DNA of 64,000 bases from Heterodera schachtii (Eukaryota; Nematoda; Chromadorea; Rhabditida; Heteroderidae), in contig SIJG01000002.1 of assembly GCA_023374025.1 (NCBI GenBank), forward strand, positions 2,611,626-2,675,625, written 5' to 3'. Shown here piece after piece: positions 48,050 to 59,816 of the stretch (position 1 is its first letter; each line of letters starts with the position of its first letter). A model generated the notes under the pieces. It had not been told where the DNA came from and did not search any database. It worked only from the letters and a program-made list of their open reading frames with translations. The translations under genes and the position numbers were made by a program.

Positions 48050-49040
48050 ATGGCACTGACTTCTCAGCCTCCGACCAGCTCATCACTGATGGCATTTTCG
48101 GAAGAGATTATCAAACAGGTAATAATATACGGTGGGTGGGGTGGCATACGGTGGGACTGACTGAAGAATACGGTAAAAGGAGCGGGAAATTGAAAAGAGA
48201 GAAAAATGCCGACAAATATTTGTTTATTTATTTGTTGTATATATTTAGCTAACTCCAGAGGAAATTGACGAGTTCAGAGAAGCATTTATGATGTTCGACA
48301 AAGACGGCAACGGCACAATTTCGACAAAAGTACGGACTGATCAGAGTGATCAGAGTAAAATGGCACCCCAAAACCACAGGAATTGGGCGTAGCGATGCGT
48401 TCGTTGGGCCAAAATCCGACGGAGCAAGAAATCCTGGAAATGATCAACGAAGTGGACATTGACGGGAACGGACAGATCGAATTCCCCGAGTTCTGCGTGA
48501 TGATGAAACGGATGATGAAGGAGACGGACTCGGAAGTGAGAAGCCAAGGGGAAGGAGGGAAATTAGCAATTAATTAGGGGGAACAAAACAACCAATTAGA
48601 GGGGAAATTAAGGGACAAGTAGGAGAGAAACAAGGACCAATTAGGAGGAGAGGTAAGTGGACCAAGAACTAATTAGGTGAGGGACTAATTAAGGGAAGCA
48701 AATTGACCGCCAATTAATATAACAAATAATTAAAATGAAAACAAAAGGACAACAATTATGGATTAATTAATTTTGCATGGACATTGTTCAGATGATCAGA
48801 GAAGCCTTTCGAGTGTTCGACAAGGACGGCAACGGAGTGATCACAGCGCAAGAGTTTCGCTATTTTATGGTGCACATGGGAATGCAATTCAGTGAGCAGG
48901 AAGTGGACGAAATGGTTGGAATTTGAACGGAATTTAAATTTAAACTTTGGCATTGCGTTGGACAGATCCACGAAGTTGACGTGGACGGAGACGGAGAGAT
49001 CAATTACGAGGAATTTGTGAAGATGATGAGCGATCGGTGA
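48050..49040 (+). CDS. cal-1: Calmodulin-like protein, CAL-1 type
   Basis: Four-EF-hand calcium sensor. Exons 48050-48118, 48249-48329, 48380-48535, 48792-48914 and 48966-49040 give 167 residues. All four loops are complete: [36 protein letters not shown] and [12 protein letters not shown]. The linker [12 protein letters not shown], the MFDKDG in loop 1 and [19 protein letters not shown] match C. elegans CAL-1 rather than canonical CMD-1 calmodulin. The N-terminal extension (about 25 residues to IIKQLTPEEID) is typical of cal-1 and may have alternative 5' exons upstream. Confidence 0.93.
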
Positions 49041-49876
49041 ACAAAGATAAAACCGCTGACCCAAGCGGAGAAAAAAGAAGAAGAAGAAACATATCGCCAA
49101 AAGCGCCAACGGTGGAAAAACGAAAAATGAAACGGACGGAAAGAAAGCGCCGGTCGAAAAATTTAATTTTTTAAAAATATTTTATAAAATATTACTAATT
49201 GATTGATGGTGGTGTTAAGCATGAAAAAATTGAAAGCAAATTACCTAATTTAAAGGAAAGAACATCCGTTTTTCATTGTTACAATTAAACACCACAATTA
49301 ATTAATTGCTGAACTAATTAATTAATTGATCAATTAATTAATGTTTCTCCCATTTTTGTCTGTTTTTGTTCACACATTCCATTTAAATGAATCATCAAAA
49401 ATAATTTGATAAATAAATTATGCAAATAAATGCGAAAATTTTCGTGTAATTTAAAAAGAAAAAACAAAGCGAAGTTCGAAATGAGAAAATAAATTTGGCA
49501 TTTAACAAATGCCGGGACAGTGCGAACAGCACAACTTTTCATTCCAAAAAATGGTACAGTAACGACGCAAATGCGTAAGCCGAGTTTCCATTTGAGAAAC
49601 CTGAAAAGGAGGTACGGTATGAGGATGAAATGAAAAAGGGACATTGGGTACGGTAATAAAAGCAAAAAGAAAAGAGTATACGGTTGGAGGAGGAAAGAGC
49701 ATACGGTAAAATGGGACTGAAAATAATTAATTAATCTTTTAAACTTAATTACACAGCGCGTGCTCAGCTCCTTCGGCTGGCGTGCCCTTTGTTCGTCTCC
49801 GATTACATTTAACCGCGGCGGTGCCGCGCTTTGTTGGCTCGAAGACGCGCTAATAGAATAAAATAAATAAAAATAT
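49041..49876. other. Intergenic DNA
   Basis: AT-rich 3' flank of cal-1, then about 120 bp of GC-rich DNA with small inverted words (49755-49855, CCGCGGCGGTGCCGCG). No RNA gene could be folded from it with confidence. Confidence 0.4.
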
Positions 49877-52603
49877 CTATTTATAATTATCGCACTCATT
49901 AGCGCTAATTGTCGGTGGCGAAGGTGGCGCAGTGCCGGGGGCATCCTGATCAGGGTAATTGTTTTCGCTAAAAAAAAGGGCATTAGGCAAAACTCCGAAG
50001 TTTCATTTACCGTAGAAACATTTGGACTTCGTCCCTCCGCGTGGTCATTCTGTAGTTGAACTCTACCGTATAACAGGCGACGATTCGTGCCGAATTGTGA
50101 AGGCACTGCTGCGCATAAGCTGATTTGCAGTCCTCGACATTGCAATAGAGGAAAGAAAGCACAGAACGGCAATTTGGGTCCCTGGGGGAGAGAATGGCAA
50201 TTTGTGGCACTTTGGGTCCCTAAGTGAGAGAATGGCAATTTAATAATGGCAATTTGGGTCCCTAAGGGAGAGAATGGCAATTTGTGGCACTTTGGGTCCC
50301 TAAGGGAGAGAATGGCAATTTAATAATGGCAATTTGGGTCCCTGGGGGAGAGAATGGCAATTTGAGGCACTTTGGGTCCCTAAGGGAGAGAATGGCAATT
50401 AATAATGGCAATTTGGGTCCCTAAGGGAGAGAATGGCAATTTGGGTCCCTAAGGGAGAGAATGGCAATTTGGGTCCCTAAGGGAGAGAATGGCAATTTGG
50501 GTCCCTAAGGGAGAGAATGGCAATTTGGGTCCCTGGGGGAGAGAATGGCAATTTGTGGCACTTTGGGTCCCTAAGGGAGAGAATGGCAATTTAATAATGG
50601 CAATTTGGGTCCCTAAGGGAGAGAATGGCAATTTGTGGCACTTTGGGTCCCTAAGGGAGAGAATGGCAATTTAATAATGGCAATTTGGGTCCCTGGGGGA
50701 GAGAATGGCAATTTGAGGCACTTTGGGTCCCTAAGGGAGAGAATGGCAATTTAATAATGGCAATTTGGGTCCCTAAAGGAGAGAATGGCAATTTGGGTCC
50801 CTAAGGGAGAGAATGGCAATTTGGGTCCCTAAGGGAGAGAATGGCAATTTGGGTCCCTGGGGGAGAGAATGGTAATTTATGGCAATTTGGGAGAATGGCA
50901 ATTTGTGGCACTTTGGGTCCCTAAGGGAGAGAATGGCAATTTGGGAGAATGGCAATTTGGGTCCCTGGGGGAGAGAATGGCAATTTGGGAGAATGGCAAT
51001 TTGGGTCCCTGGGGGAGAGAATGGCAATTTAGTAATGGCAATTTGGGTCCCTGAGGGAGAGAATGGCAATTTGAGGCACTTTGGGTTCCTAAGAGAGAGA
51101 ATGGCAATTTAATAATGGCAATTTGGGTCCCTAAGGGAGAGAATGGTAATTTATGGCAATTTGGGAGAATGGCAATTTGTGTCACTTTGGATCCCTGGGA
51201 GAGACCGGAAGGGTCGATCGATCACAGCAGGTTCAGTTATCCCATCCCAGCTTAGGATATCTCACTTGTCGCGGCCGCAGCAGCGGCACTGTTCGGAGCC
51301 GTCGAACCACGCCTTTTGAGTAATTGGCGGCTGATCAGCACTGATCAGATTCAGAAATACTTGGAAGCGGCCTCGCTAAACAAAATTTCGGTGCCGATAG
51401 TTTCCTGGGTTATTTTTGAACCAAATTAGCTATCACCCCCCGGGCAACAGTTTCCTCGTTCTCTCTCTCTCTCTCTTCTACTACCCTCTTCATCCCCTGC
51501 TTCCCTCGTCGCTCTCTTTCTCTGCCACCCTCCTATCAACCCACACTCCCTCTCTCTTTCTCACCCCTTTGTTCAGTCTCTTCCGTATTTCTGCGTCAAC
51601 TCCGCTGATTTTCTGCCGTGCTTTTTGTTCCAACTCGCGCCGTCCCGGCAAATTTATTGTCCGACGAAATTCGTAAGTGCGTGCGTCGATCTTTTCGCAC
51701 CGCGGTGAGAATGGCGCCTCTTCGCCGGCCGCCAAAGCCGGCAAAAATCGGTGACCGTCCGAATCAGTACGGGTTAATCGATTCTCAAGTTGATCAGTCA
51801 GGCCGCACAAATCGCAGTAACGGCTTAATGCAAGAAAGTGGGACCGTGAGTCTTTGAATTTCAATTATTAAAATTTTGTAAAAACCTCCAAAAATGGCAA
51901 TTTTTGGATTTCCCAATTTGGCATTGGCATTTTCACTGACCAATACTGTCGTTTGTCGCGCTCCACGATGCCACTGAATTCGTCACATTGCTGGTTCAAA
52001 AGGCCCGTTTCCGGAACCATTGTGTACGGAACATCAAACCGAATGCCTTTTGAGGGGAAAATGCCAATTTTGAAGGGGAATGCCAAAACAAAATTGACTG
52101 ACCGGCGGGCCCTTCGAGAATTGGCACTTGCAAAGTGATGCCCAACTCTCCGCTCAGATGGGCCTATTTTATGGTCCATTTTCAATTTCAATAAATTCGA
52201 AACTTTGGCATCACTCACCAAATTGTTGAGCACATTGATACGTTTGAAGCTAATTGAGTAATTGCCAGGTGCTCTTATGAAATAAACCTTTGAATGATTG
52301 CAAAGGATTAATTAATCACTGCCGCACAATTAATTAATTAATTACTCGGTAATTAATTAAGTAGGCATTAATTAAGTAATTAGTTACCTTATTGCCTTTT
52401 TCATTGACAATTTGCACGTCCTAAAAACATTTAAATATTTGCTAAATTTGACGACGAAATGGACGACGCACCTCTTCAGTCAATTTCAGCTCATTCTTCA
52501 CTAAATTTGTCAATCAGAATTTCCAGGATCATTATTTTCTGATCATTTTTGAGTCTCAAAAAGTGATTGATCACTGACCGCCTCGGCAGGAGAAAACGCT
52601 GAT
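49877..52603 (-). CDS. Unidentified cysteine-rich protein, at least nine exons
   Basis: Exons in transcript order: 52603-52579, 52500-52472, 52420-52388, 52287-52219, one or two within about 52140-51880, about 51857-51565, 51375-51266, 50181-50011, 49967-49877. The first four join in phase to give KNELKLTEEDVQIVNEKGNK and VYFIRAPGNYSISFKRINVL. Later pieces are PYTMVPETGLLNQQCDEFSG, MPMPNWEIQKLPFLE, RYCDLCGLTDQLENRL and AWFDGSEQCRCCGRDKDPNC. Then RSVLSFLYCNVEDCKSAYAQ and a Pro-rich end closing ANECDNYK. Many paired cysteines suggest an extracellular protein. The start codon and signal peptide were not found, and the junction between about 51900 and 51850 is unresolved. I do not recognise the family. 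Confidence 0.65.
50170..51205. repeat. Minisatellite, about thirty 28-bp units, inside an intron
   Basis: The unit is ATGGCAATTTGGGTCCCTAA then GGGAGAGA, with variants that insert TGTGGCACTT or TAATA. It fills the intron of the - strand gene between exons 51375-51266 and 50181-50011. On the minus strand every full unit reads TCTCCC(TT or CC)AG/GGACCCAAATTGCC. That is the same sequence as the real 3' splice site and first 14 bases of the exon at 50181. Confidence 0.93.
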
Positions 52604-52669
52604 CTAAACAGAGAAAATGTTGTGCGAATGTAAAGGATTAATTGACCAGTCAGTCAGATTGGTAAAATA

Positions 52670-52930
52670 ATACAGTCGTTTTGACATAATCATTCTAATT
52701 ACTCTAATTACCCCCTAATTAATTTCAATGTTTTTCTCTCCCCTATCATTCTAATTACTTTAATTACAATCTCTCTCTCCAACAGTCACTCTAATTACCC
52801 CCTAATTAATTTCAATGTTTTCTCTCCCCAATCGCTCTAATTACTCTAATTACCCCACTAATTAATTCAGTGTTTCCTCCTCCCAAATCATTCTAATTAT
52901 TTAATTATCTCCCCTAATTAATTTCGTTTT
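52670..52930. repeat. Short tandem repeat of CTAATTAC units
   Basis: About four units of 60-80 bp: TCTAATTACTCTAATTACCC then CCTAATTAATTTCAATG then CTCTCCCC. Confidence 0.75.
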
Positions 52931-53696
52931 CTCTCCCCCTCTCCCCCCTCCCCCCGCACTTCGTCCAACAAAATGAACAATTCGTCTCCGTCCTTCTCAA
53001 AAGTGTCGCTGTGCCTTTCGCCTTCTTCTTCTGTCCGCTGTTGGTAGGTCAAAAGTGAATGGTTGAGGAGGAGAAGAAGCGGAAGAAAAGAGAAGCGGAA
53101 TTTGAGCAGAAGCAAAAAGAAACGCGACGGAACGGAAGAAAAAGGAAAGGGAAAAGGAAAGGGAAATGTCCCCGGACATTTGGACATCTGACAAATGGGA
53201 AGAAATGGGAAAGGAAAAGCAATGAATGACCAAATGAAGCGATTGGATCAAATCGAACGGAAAATGAGCGACCGATCACTGCCGAAAAGCGAACGAAAGA
53301 GGGAACAATTTAAAGACAATCGGAGGGAGGAAAAGCCATGGATGATCAGCGGAGGAAAGGAAAAGGAGAAGCGAAACAACATCCGAAGAAGGGAAAGGAA
53401 AGGGATGAGATTGATCGAAGGAATTGGAGGATAAATGGAGGAGAGAAGGCGCAGCTCACGCAATGATTGAGGGGGGGGGGGGGGAGAGGGAAAGTGATCA
53501 AATGGGCAGACGGATTTGGGAAAAGAAAGGGGGGGGGGAAGAGAGGGGGGTAAGGATGAGGGGGGAAGGGGGAAAAAGAAATGAGGGGACAAAAAGGAAA
53601 AGAGGGAAATGAGATAAAGGAAGTGAGGGAAAGGAGAGTGGAGAGAAAGAGGAAAAAAAGGGGGAAAAGAAAGAGGGGAAGGGAAATCATAAGAAA
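52931..53696. repeat. Purine-rich low-complexity DNA
   Basis: From about 53040 to 53690 the + strand is dominated by GGAAAGG, GAGGGGGG and GAAGAAG words. Long Ser/Pro/Phe frames on the minus strand are products of composition. No gene is supported. Confidence 0.6.
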
Positions 53697-54470
53697 GTGA
53701 ATAAAGACGGAAGGAGAGAGTATTATTGTCTGATGGAAGCTGAATTGGAAGGGGAGAGGAGAGAACGACAATCGAAGCGCATTTCATTTGTTATTCATCT
53801 CTTCTGCTGTCCATCCAAAAGCGCGGGCGGACGAATTCGCCACAGGCGAAAAGGAAAAAGGGGGGAGAAATGGGGGAGAAAGGGGGGGGGGGGCACTCGC
53901 CAGCGGAGGGGCTGAAGATCACTTCGGACATTGTCAGGATGGGAGGATGACGCCTCTGCGCACAGCAAATGGGGAGAGGGAAGGGGAGGACGGATCGAAA
54001 CGAAGCCGCCGCAGGGGACGAACGGAACGGACAGAAAGCGAAATTGCCGGAAGGGACAGCACAAGGAAGAAGAGACACACGGACAAACAGGTTCTCACCC
54101 CGCCCCCCCTGCCAAATTCACAGCTCCATTCATGCCGTTGACTATCGCTTAAGGGCGGATTATATGCTGGTGCCCACCGGGGAAGGTCCCAGGATTTTGG
54201 CTTTCAAACGCATTGCCCGTCTCCCGTAATCCCACCGACGTAACTCAATTTTTAGGGAATTAATATTTAAATTGCTTTGGATATTCATTCCCTGGAAAAC
54301 ATTTGTAACGATTCTTAGTTAAACAACTAACACAATGAAAAACGATAACAAAGCGCAAAGAATCGTAAACGGTGATAATTAATATAACGATAAAGTGATA
54401 ACAACATCTGCATAATAAAGGGTGAATTTAATTGGTATCCGTTTCGTCCGATGTTAATGTCCGTCTTATC
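53697..54470 (-). repeat. Diverged third copy of part of block Y, inverted
   Basis: The reverse complement matches about 15330-16020 (and 36660-37350), with strong similarity from GACGGACATTAACATCGGAC down through ATAATCCGCCCTTAAGCGAT and the TTGCTGTGCGCAG region. It ends abruptly at both sides, 58 bp from the importin-5 stop codon. It lacks the ubiquitin-like exon 2. Confidence 0.85.
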
Positions 54471-54527
54471 ATGCATTCATTCATTGATCACTCTGATCAG
54501 TTCCGTCGCTTGTCACCGCTTTCCCCC

Positions 54528-57500
54528 TCAGGCCAAAATTTGCTCCAGCACAGTTCGCTGGTGAGTGTTCAATTGTAGCGACTGTACAATTTGCGTGAAC
54601 AACTGTTCATTGGCACGAATGTGTGCCATTATTCCTTTCTAAATCCATTTTTTAAATTTGTTTTGTTCGATTTTATTTCCATTGGAAACGGACCATCCGA
54701 CTTTTGACCAATCGCATCTCTTCCGCCGAGTCGTCCTCAAAAGCACCGTGCGAAAAAGCGTTAAGAATTATCTGCAAAAGGAAGGAAAGAAAGGCATTTT
54801 GCCATTTGAATGGATTGGCACTCCAAAGGGACGCCAACAAAAGTAAATATGAGAAGCTTTTTTAATGAGTGCAATTAAAAAAATGAAAAATTACGTGGAA
54901 AACACGAGACGGGTCCTCTCGCACTGCGTCGTGCTGAGACTCGACCAAATCGCAGAAGAAGTCGAACACGTACGGCACCTCCTCCTCGTCATTCCAAATG
55001 GGCAACCAACCGACGAAACGCGGCACAACCTTAACCAATTGGCATTATGCCGATGATAGGAACCATCAATCCACCACTTCTCCACCCCCCGTTTGCTCAC
55101 CTCGTTGAAATTCACTTCTGTCGCGTTGTATTTGAGTATTTTTGCCACCGCACTTATCGCATTTTCCGTCGCCCGCGTGTCCTCTGAACAAATGTTTTTT
55201 TCTTTTAATTGTTCCTCTTTTTTTTACCTTCGGTGCTTCTCGACCCGTTCTTCTCAATGGCATTGATTAATGGCTGAAGCATTTGGGCGCAATGTTTCGC
55301 GTAATTCTGAAATCCGTGATCAAATATGTTTGTTTATTTGCCGTTTTTCGTTGGTACTACCTGTCCCCCCTTTAGTCCCATAATTCCACAACCGTAAGCG
55401 GCCGCCTGCCTGACCTAAAAAGATAAAACTAAAAAATGATAAATTTTGGCATTCTTTGCACCTCGGGATATTTGTCGGCCAACGCAGTGACCATCGGTTG
55501 GAAGAAAATATTCTGATAGTGCATACTCAACTGAAAAGGACAAAACATCCCAATTAAACGGCGGGGATTTCGTTTTCATTTTGCCCACTTCGCCTCCAAA
55601 TTCGATGACATCGTCAAATATGCAAAGGCCCCACTGTCTGTCGTGGAAAGGGCGTCGCGGGTTGAGAAGGGCAGCGAATATTTGTGCCATTTTGTCAAAG
55701 TGCGGGATGACAGCCTCGCGTTTGGTCTGTGAGAGGTATTTACAACAAAAAAGGACGGATTGATGTACCAAGAAAAGGTAATGAATGATGTCCGACACGC
55801 GGGCCAAAACCGAAGTTTCGAGTTCGATGATTTCGTCTAATCTCTCTTGGTCCTCCTCATCATGCTCCTCTTCCTTCGACTTCTAAACAAAGCAATTCAT
55901 TCACAAACGAACAAAACGACTTATTGTTAATCTCGAGATAACATGTAGGCAATAATAAATTTGAAAAACTATTCAATTAGCATTTCCAATGTTTAATTAC
56001 TTATTTCGTAATTATTTAAAAAAGTCACCTTTTCCCTCTCCGCTCGTCGCTTGTCAAAGTTTTCGATTTGTTGGTAAATGACGCAGAAAATGTTCTCCAC
56101 ATCTTGGTCATTCACAATGGCATCATTCCCACCAAAATCCTCCACACATTGCGCAATTCCGTTGAGCATTTCGCAAAGAACTTCAAGATCGGTCTCTTTG
56201 CCAATCGCAATTCTGCAAATTTTGTCGGTAATTAATGTGTCAATGCCAAATTAGTCACTGTAACACAGTACATGTAATTGGAGAGGATGACCGACCACAT
56301 TTGGCGCACGTACTCATCCCCGTAACCTTTGGCACAGACCAACAAACACGGAAGGCACTCGGCAGCCGCTTAACAAATTGCCGATTAATTTGTGCATTTT
56401 TGTTTCGTTTGCCCACCAGAACGGACTCCGTCGTGGAACAGAAAAGAGAGCAGTGGCAGCATCAGTTGCATAACGCGCTCCACGTAAGCGGCAAAACTGT
56501 CCTTCAGCTCCCGCGCGAAACAGCACAGCATTTCGCACGCGGTCACTTTGTCCTCGAGTCCGGCTGTGTGAACGCCCAGCGAGCGGTTCTCGTCGATTGG
56601 CATGTAATCCCAGTCCTCGTTATCCTCCGTGTCCTTGCCGTCCACAAGCGCAACAGACGGCTTGAAGTCGGCGGCGGACAGCACGGCCGGCATAATCATG
56701 TCCAAATACTTGGCAAAACCCTTGCCGAGGATTTTGCAAATGCGCGCCCATGCGCTGATGAAATAGGAGATTTGGGGGTCGTCATTGTTCTCGAATTTGA
56801 CTCCCGAGCTGAGCAACACTTGCATCACGCTGTCGGCGTCCGTCTCGAACAGTTCCGCGCCGACTGCCATTCCAATGAGCGAAATGCATTCGATGGTTTT
56901 GCCACGCAACAACTTCAAATTGTCATCTTTGGCGTTTTCAAAAACTTAATGGAGAAAGGAAAATGATGAAGAGAAGGATCGATCAGCAATGAGCATCTTT
57001 AAAACTGAACTGTATTTGAGAGGGGGCATCAAATTGGCCGTAAAATTTGGCGAAATGATCCTGGGCAGCATCGGCTACCGAAGCGATTGTGGTGATTATC
57101 TGAAATGTTTGTAATAAACTAGTCGAGAAAAAAGAAGAATGACCTGTTCCAAGACGAGTTTTTTGCCATTGGTCATCATTTGCTGGAAAGTTTGCGAAAG
57201 CACTGACTCCAATCGTTCCATTATCTTAACAAATAGGTCAAAACAATTAACAAAATACACAACAAAACCGATGGCAAATAAATGCTGATGATTGACTTGG
57301 GACAATCCTCGCAAAAGTTCACCTAAACCAATTAAAATTTGGTCGTATGAAAACCATCGGCGAATGCGTCTCATGCCATTGCCGCAGCCGCGTGCGCAGC
57401 TACTCGCGGGACGGACATGTCCGCCATGGCCTCGAGGAGAACGGGTACAATGCGTTCATGACATTTCTTTTGGATGGTGGGCTGGAAGTCGGTGCACATC

Positions 57501-59502
57501 TTCACAGGGAAAAGTTGGAATTTTGCCAATGTGTATGTGTGGGGAAAAGACCTGGCCAATGGCATTGCAAACGGCGTAACGAACACGAGGATGCTGAATT
57601 TTAAAGGGGAAGACTTCAAAATAGTAATAAACTTTTGTACTTTTTCAAAAACTGATTCATTTTGTACAACTTCCAGTGGTTTTTTTTAAAGGGTCTATAA
57701 TTGTAAGTAAATTTTTGTAATTTCAGCTAACCCCCAACAGAAACTGTCACATAAACTGATTTGAGATACGATTGCTTATGAATTTTTCATTGGTAAACAG
57801 GGTCCTCCAATTTATTAATCGGATAACAAATAAATTCGTTTCAAAGTCTCTCCATACCGGGTCGGCCATTTTCGGCAACACGAAATTGTTCACAATGTCG
57901 GGGATCAGTGGTTCCATTTGGCGTTTGCATCCCTCGCCAATCGTGGAAAGAGCGCAAAGCCCCGCATGGCGACACTTCCAATTTTCGTTGTTCAACAGTT
58001 CGTTGACGCATTGCAACGCGTGGTTCATCACCGCCTTTCCGCCGAGTGCACAAGCGATTCGGTCGAGTGAAGTCTCTCCAATTGTTGCCGTTTCCTCCTC
58101 CAATTCGTCTTCGGCGTCGTCCATTTGCAACCACTCGTCCAATTCGTCGTCCAACTCGGTCATCAACTGCAGACATTGCTGGACTGAAATGGGCTGGGTA
58201 AAAATGGGACTAATGAAAGCCTTCACTTACTCAGCGGTGGCAAATACATCGCTCCCTTTTTTCGCATTATGTTGGAACTTTCGCAAATGGAAACCATCAC
58301 TTCCAGGCCACCTAAAAATTTATATTTTTTGCCCAGAATGGTAAAATCGTCCAAACTGTGTCTGTACGATTCGTCCTTCTCTTTATTGGCCACAGTCCCT
58401 AAAACACTTTTGTAAATCCGAGTGCCTTTCTGCTTGAAATTCGCTTCCAAAACCTGCACAAAGCGAAAAAATGTCGCTCATGTGAGGGGCGAGAATTTTG
58501 GGAAGAGTGGAGGCCAAATCGCCCAAACATTGCAAAGGCACATCTTTAAAAGTTGATTAATTAGATGAAATCGGAGGCAGTGGCCACCGTCGTCGTCCTC
58601 AGTGTCCACGACATGTTGGCACACTTTGATGACGGCCGGGACCAAGTCGGACAGTTGGCGGATCACAGCGTCGTTCTCCTCATTGTCACACACAAACGCG
58701 ACATAGGCACGGACAGCGGCTGTCCGCACGGAACTGTCGGCACCGTAAAGCAGCGAAGAATGGAACATTGTCTGAACAACAACTGTTTGGAATAAAACGT
58801 GGAATCGAGGCTGTTGCCTTAATGCCGGAAATGTATTTGAACGAGTCGGAGCCGAACACATTTGGCACACTTTCAATGAGCGACATGCCAGCCTCGCGAA
58901 AGGTGGGATTGTCCGAAGTTGCGCACATGTCCAGAAACTGCATGATGCCAGTCCACGTCTGTTTGCCAGTTTTGTCGTCTATGGAACCCAAAATTGGAAT
59001 GTGTTAAATTCATATAAACACCAATGGAATTCCGCGCAAGTTCCGCCAACAAATCGGTGAGTCTTTTGCGCAAAACGGGCTCAGTTTCACCATTGATACA
59101 CACGATGAATTCGTTGTGAAATTGGTCCTTTTGAATTTGAGTTTCTGTGAAGAATTCTTCGTAGGAATTCGACAGCAAACGCCGCAGAAGAACCAAAGCC
59201 AAAGAGCGAGACTAAACGGAGAAAGGACGAAGAATGGGAAAGGGCAACAAGTGGAAGCAGTACCTCAACATCCGCAGAGGAAGTCAAGTAATGTTTAAAC
59301 AAAAGTGGTCCTAAAATGCGTTTGTTTTTGGGACTCACAAAATTAAACCTTTGTCTTTGAGTGCAATTGTTTCGTACTGTTTTTCAGCCTCACCTTAAAA
59401 AAAATTTTAACTGATGCACTGAAAAGAGTAGACACTTCGAATTTCATTTTCGGAGTTCATCATTCCGATGAGCAGTTGGGTAAAATGTTGCGCATCGACC
59501 AT
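54528..59502 (-). CDS. imb-3: Importin-5 / karyopherin beta-3 (IMB-3)
   Basis: HEAT-repeat nuclear import receptor that carries ribosomal proteins and histones through the nuclear pore and is released by Ran-GTP. Exon 1 starts MVDAQHFTQLLIGMMNSENE at 59502. Along the gene come PLLFKHYLTSSADVE, LALVLLRRLLSNSYEEFF, MTELDDELDEWLQMDDAEDE, RIACALGGKAVMNHAL, WKCRHAGLCALSTIGEGCKR, QHPRVRYAVCNAIGQ and GKTIECISLIGMAVGAELFE. Then DPQISYFISAWARICKILGK, PWHDRQWGLCIFDDVIEFG-like text (seen as PFHDRQWGLCIFDDVIEFGG), FVGWLPIWNDEEEVPYVFDF, and a last exon 54638-54528 ending HQRTVLEQILA. It covers the whole family length of about 1,100 residues in roughly 15 exons. The acidic loop that contacts Ran is kept. 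Confidence 0.95.
54658..54846 (+). other. Open frame inside the last imb-3 intron, opposite strand
   Basis: 62 codons, starting MFCSILFPLETDHPTFDQSH and with a basic, coding-like end (KNYLQKEGKKGILPFEWIGT, then PKGRQQK). The intron is otherwise AT-rich. It could be a relic of a gene fragment or chance. No family is recognised. Confidence 0.2.
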
Positions 59503-59737
59503 TTTACTTGTTTTTAAATATTTAACCTTTAAAAAAATTTTTATGCAAATTAGAAAATGCCCAAGCGAAATGCTCTGTATAATTGAATTGAAGCGAGACT
59601 CGAGGTAATGACTTTGTGTTTTGATCATTGCCTAATTAATTGTTTTTGTTGTCCGCCAAACTATATTTTCTGGCGTTATGCTTGAAATTTAAAATAACAC
59701 ATACTCCCCAATTTAAAAAAACGGATTTTAACAGTAC

Positions 59738-59771
59738 GAGCGGGCGCCGCTTCGCGGCGCGCCAACCGCTC
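59738..59771. repeat. GC-rich hairpin at the edge of the CT-rich block, copy 1
   Basis: GCGCCGC/TTC/GCGGCGC stem-loop in AT-rich surroundings, followed by GCCAACCGCTC. Its left outer arm is shorter than in copy 2 (62473-62510). Confidence 0.8.
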
Positions 59772-59816
59772 CTTTTAATTCTCAAAAGGTTTTTAAAAAG
59801 TTAAAAAAAACAATTT

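Noticed and set aside
49755..49855. Possible tRNA or structured RNA
   Set aside because: GC-rich with small inverted words, but no cloverleaf, A-box or B-box could be placed.
50167..51112. Repeat protein frames (MAIWVPKGEN... type) on the + strand
   Set aside because: They come from a minisatellite inside an intron of the opposite-strand gene, and the frame breaks at each variant unit.
56235..56966. 243-codon + strand frame
   Set aside because: Antisense shadow of clear importin-5 exons.
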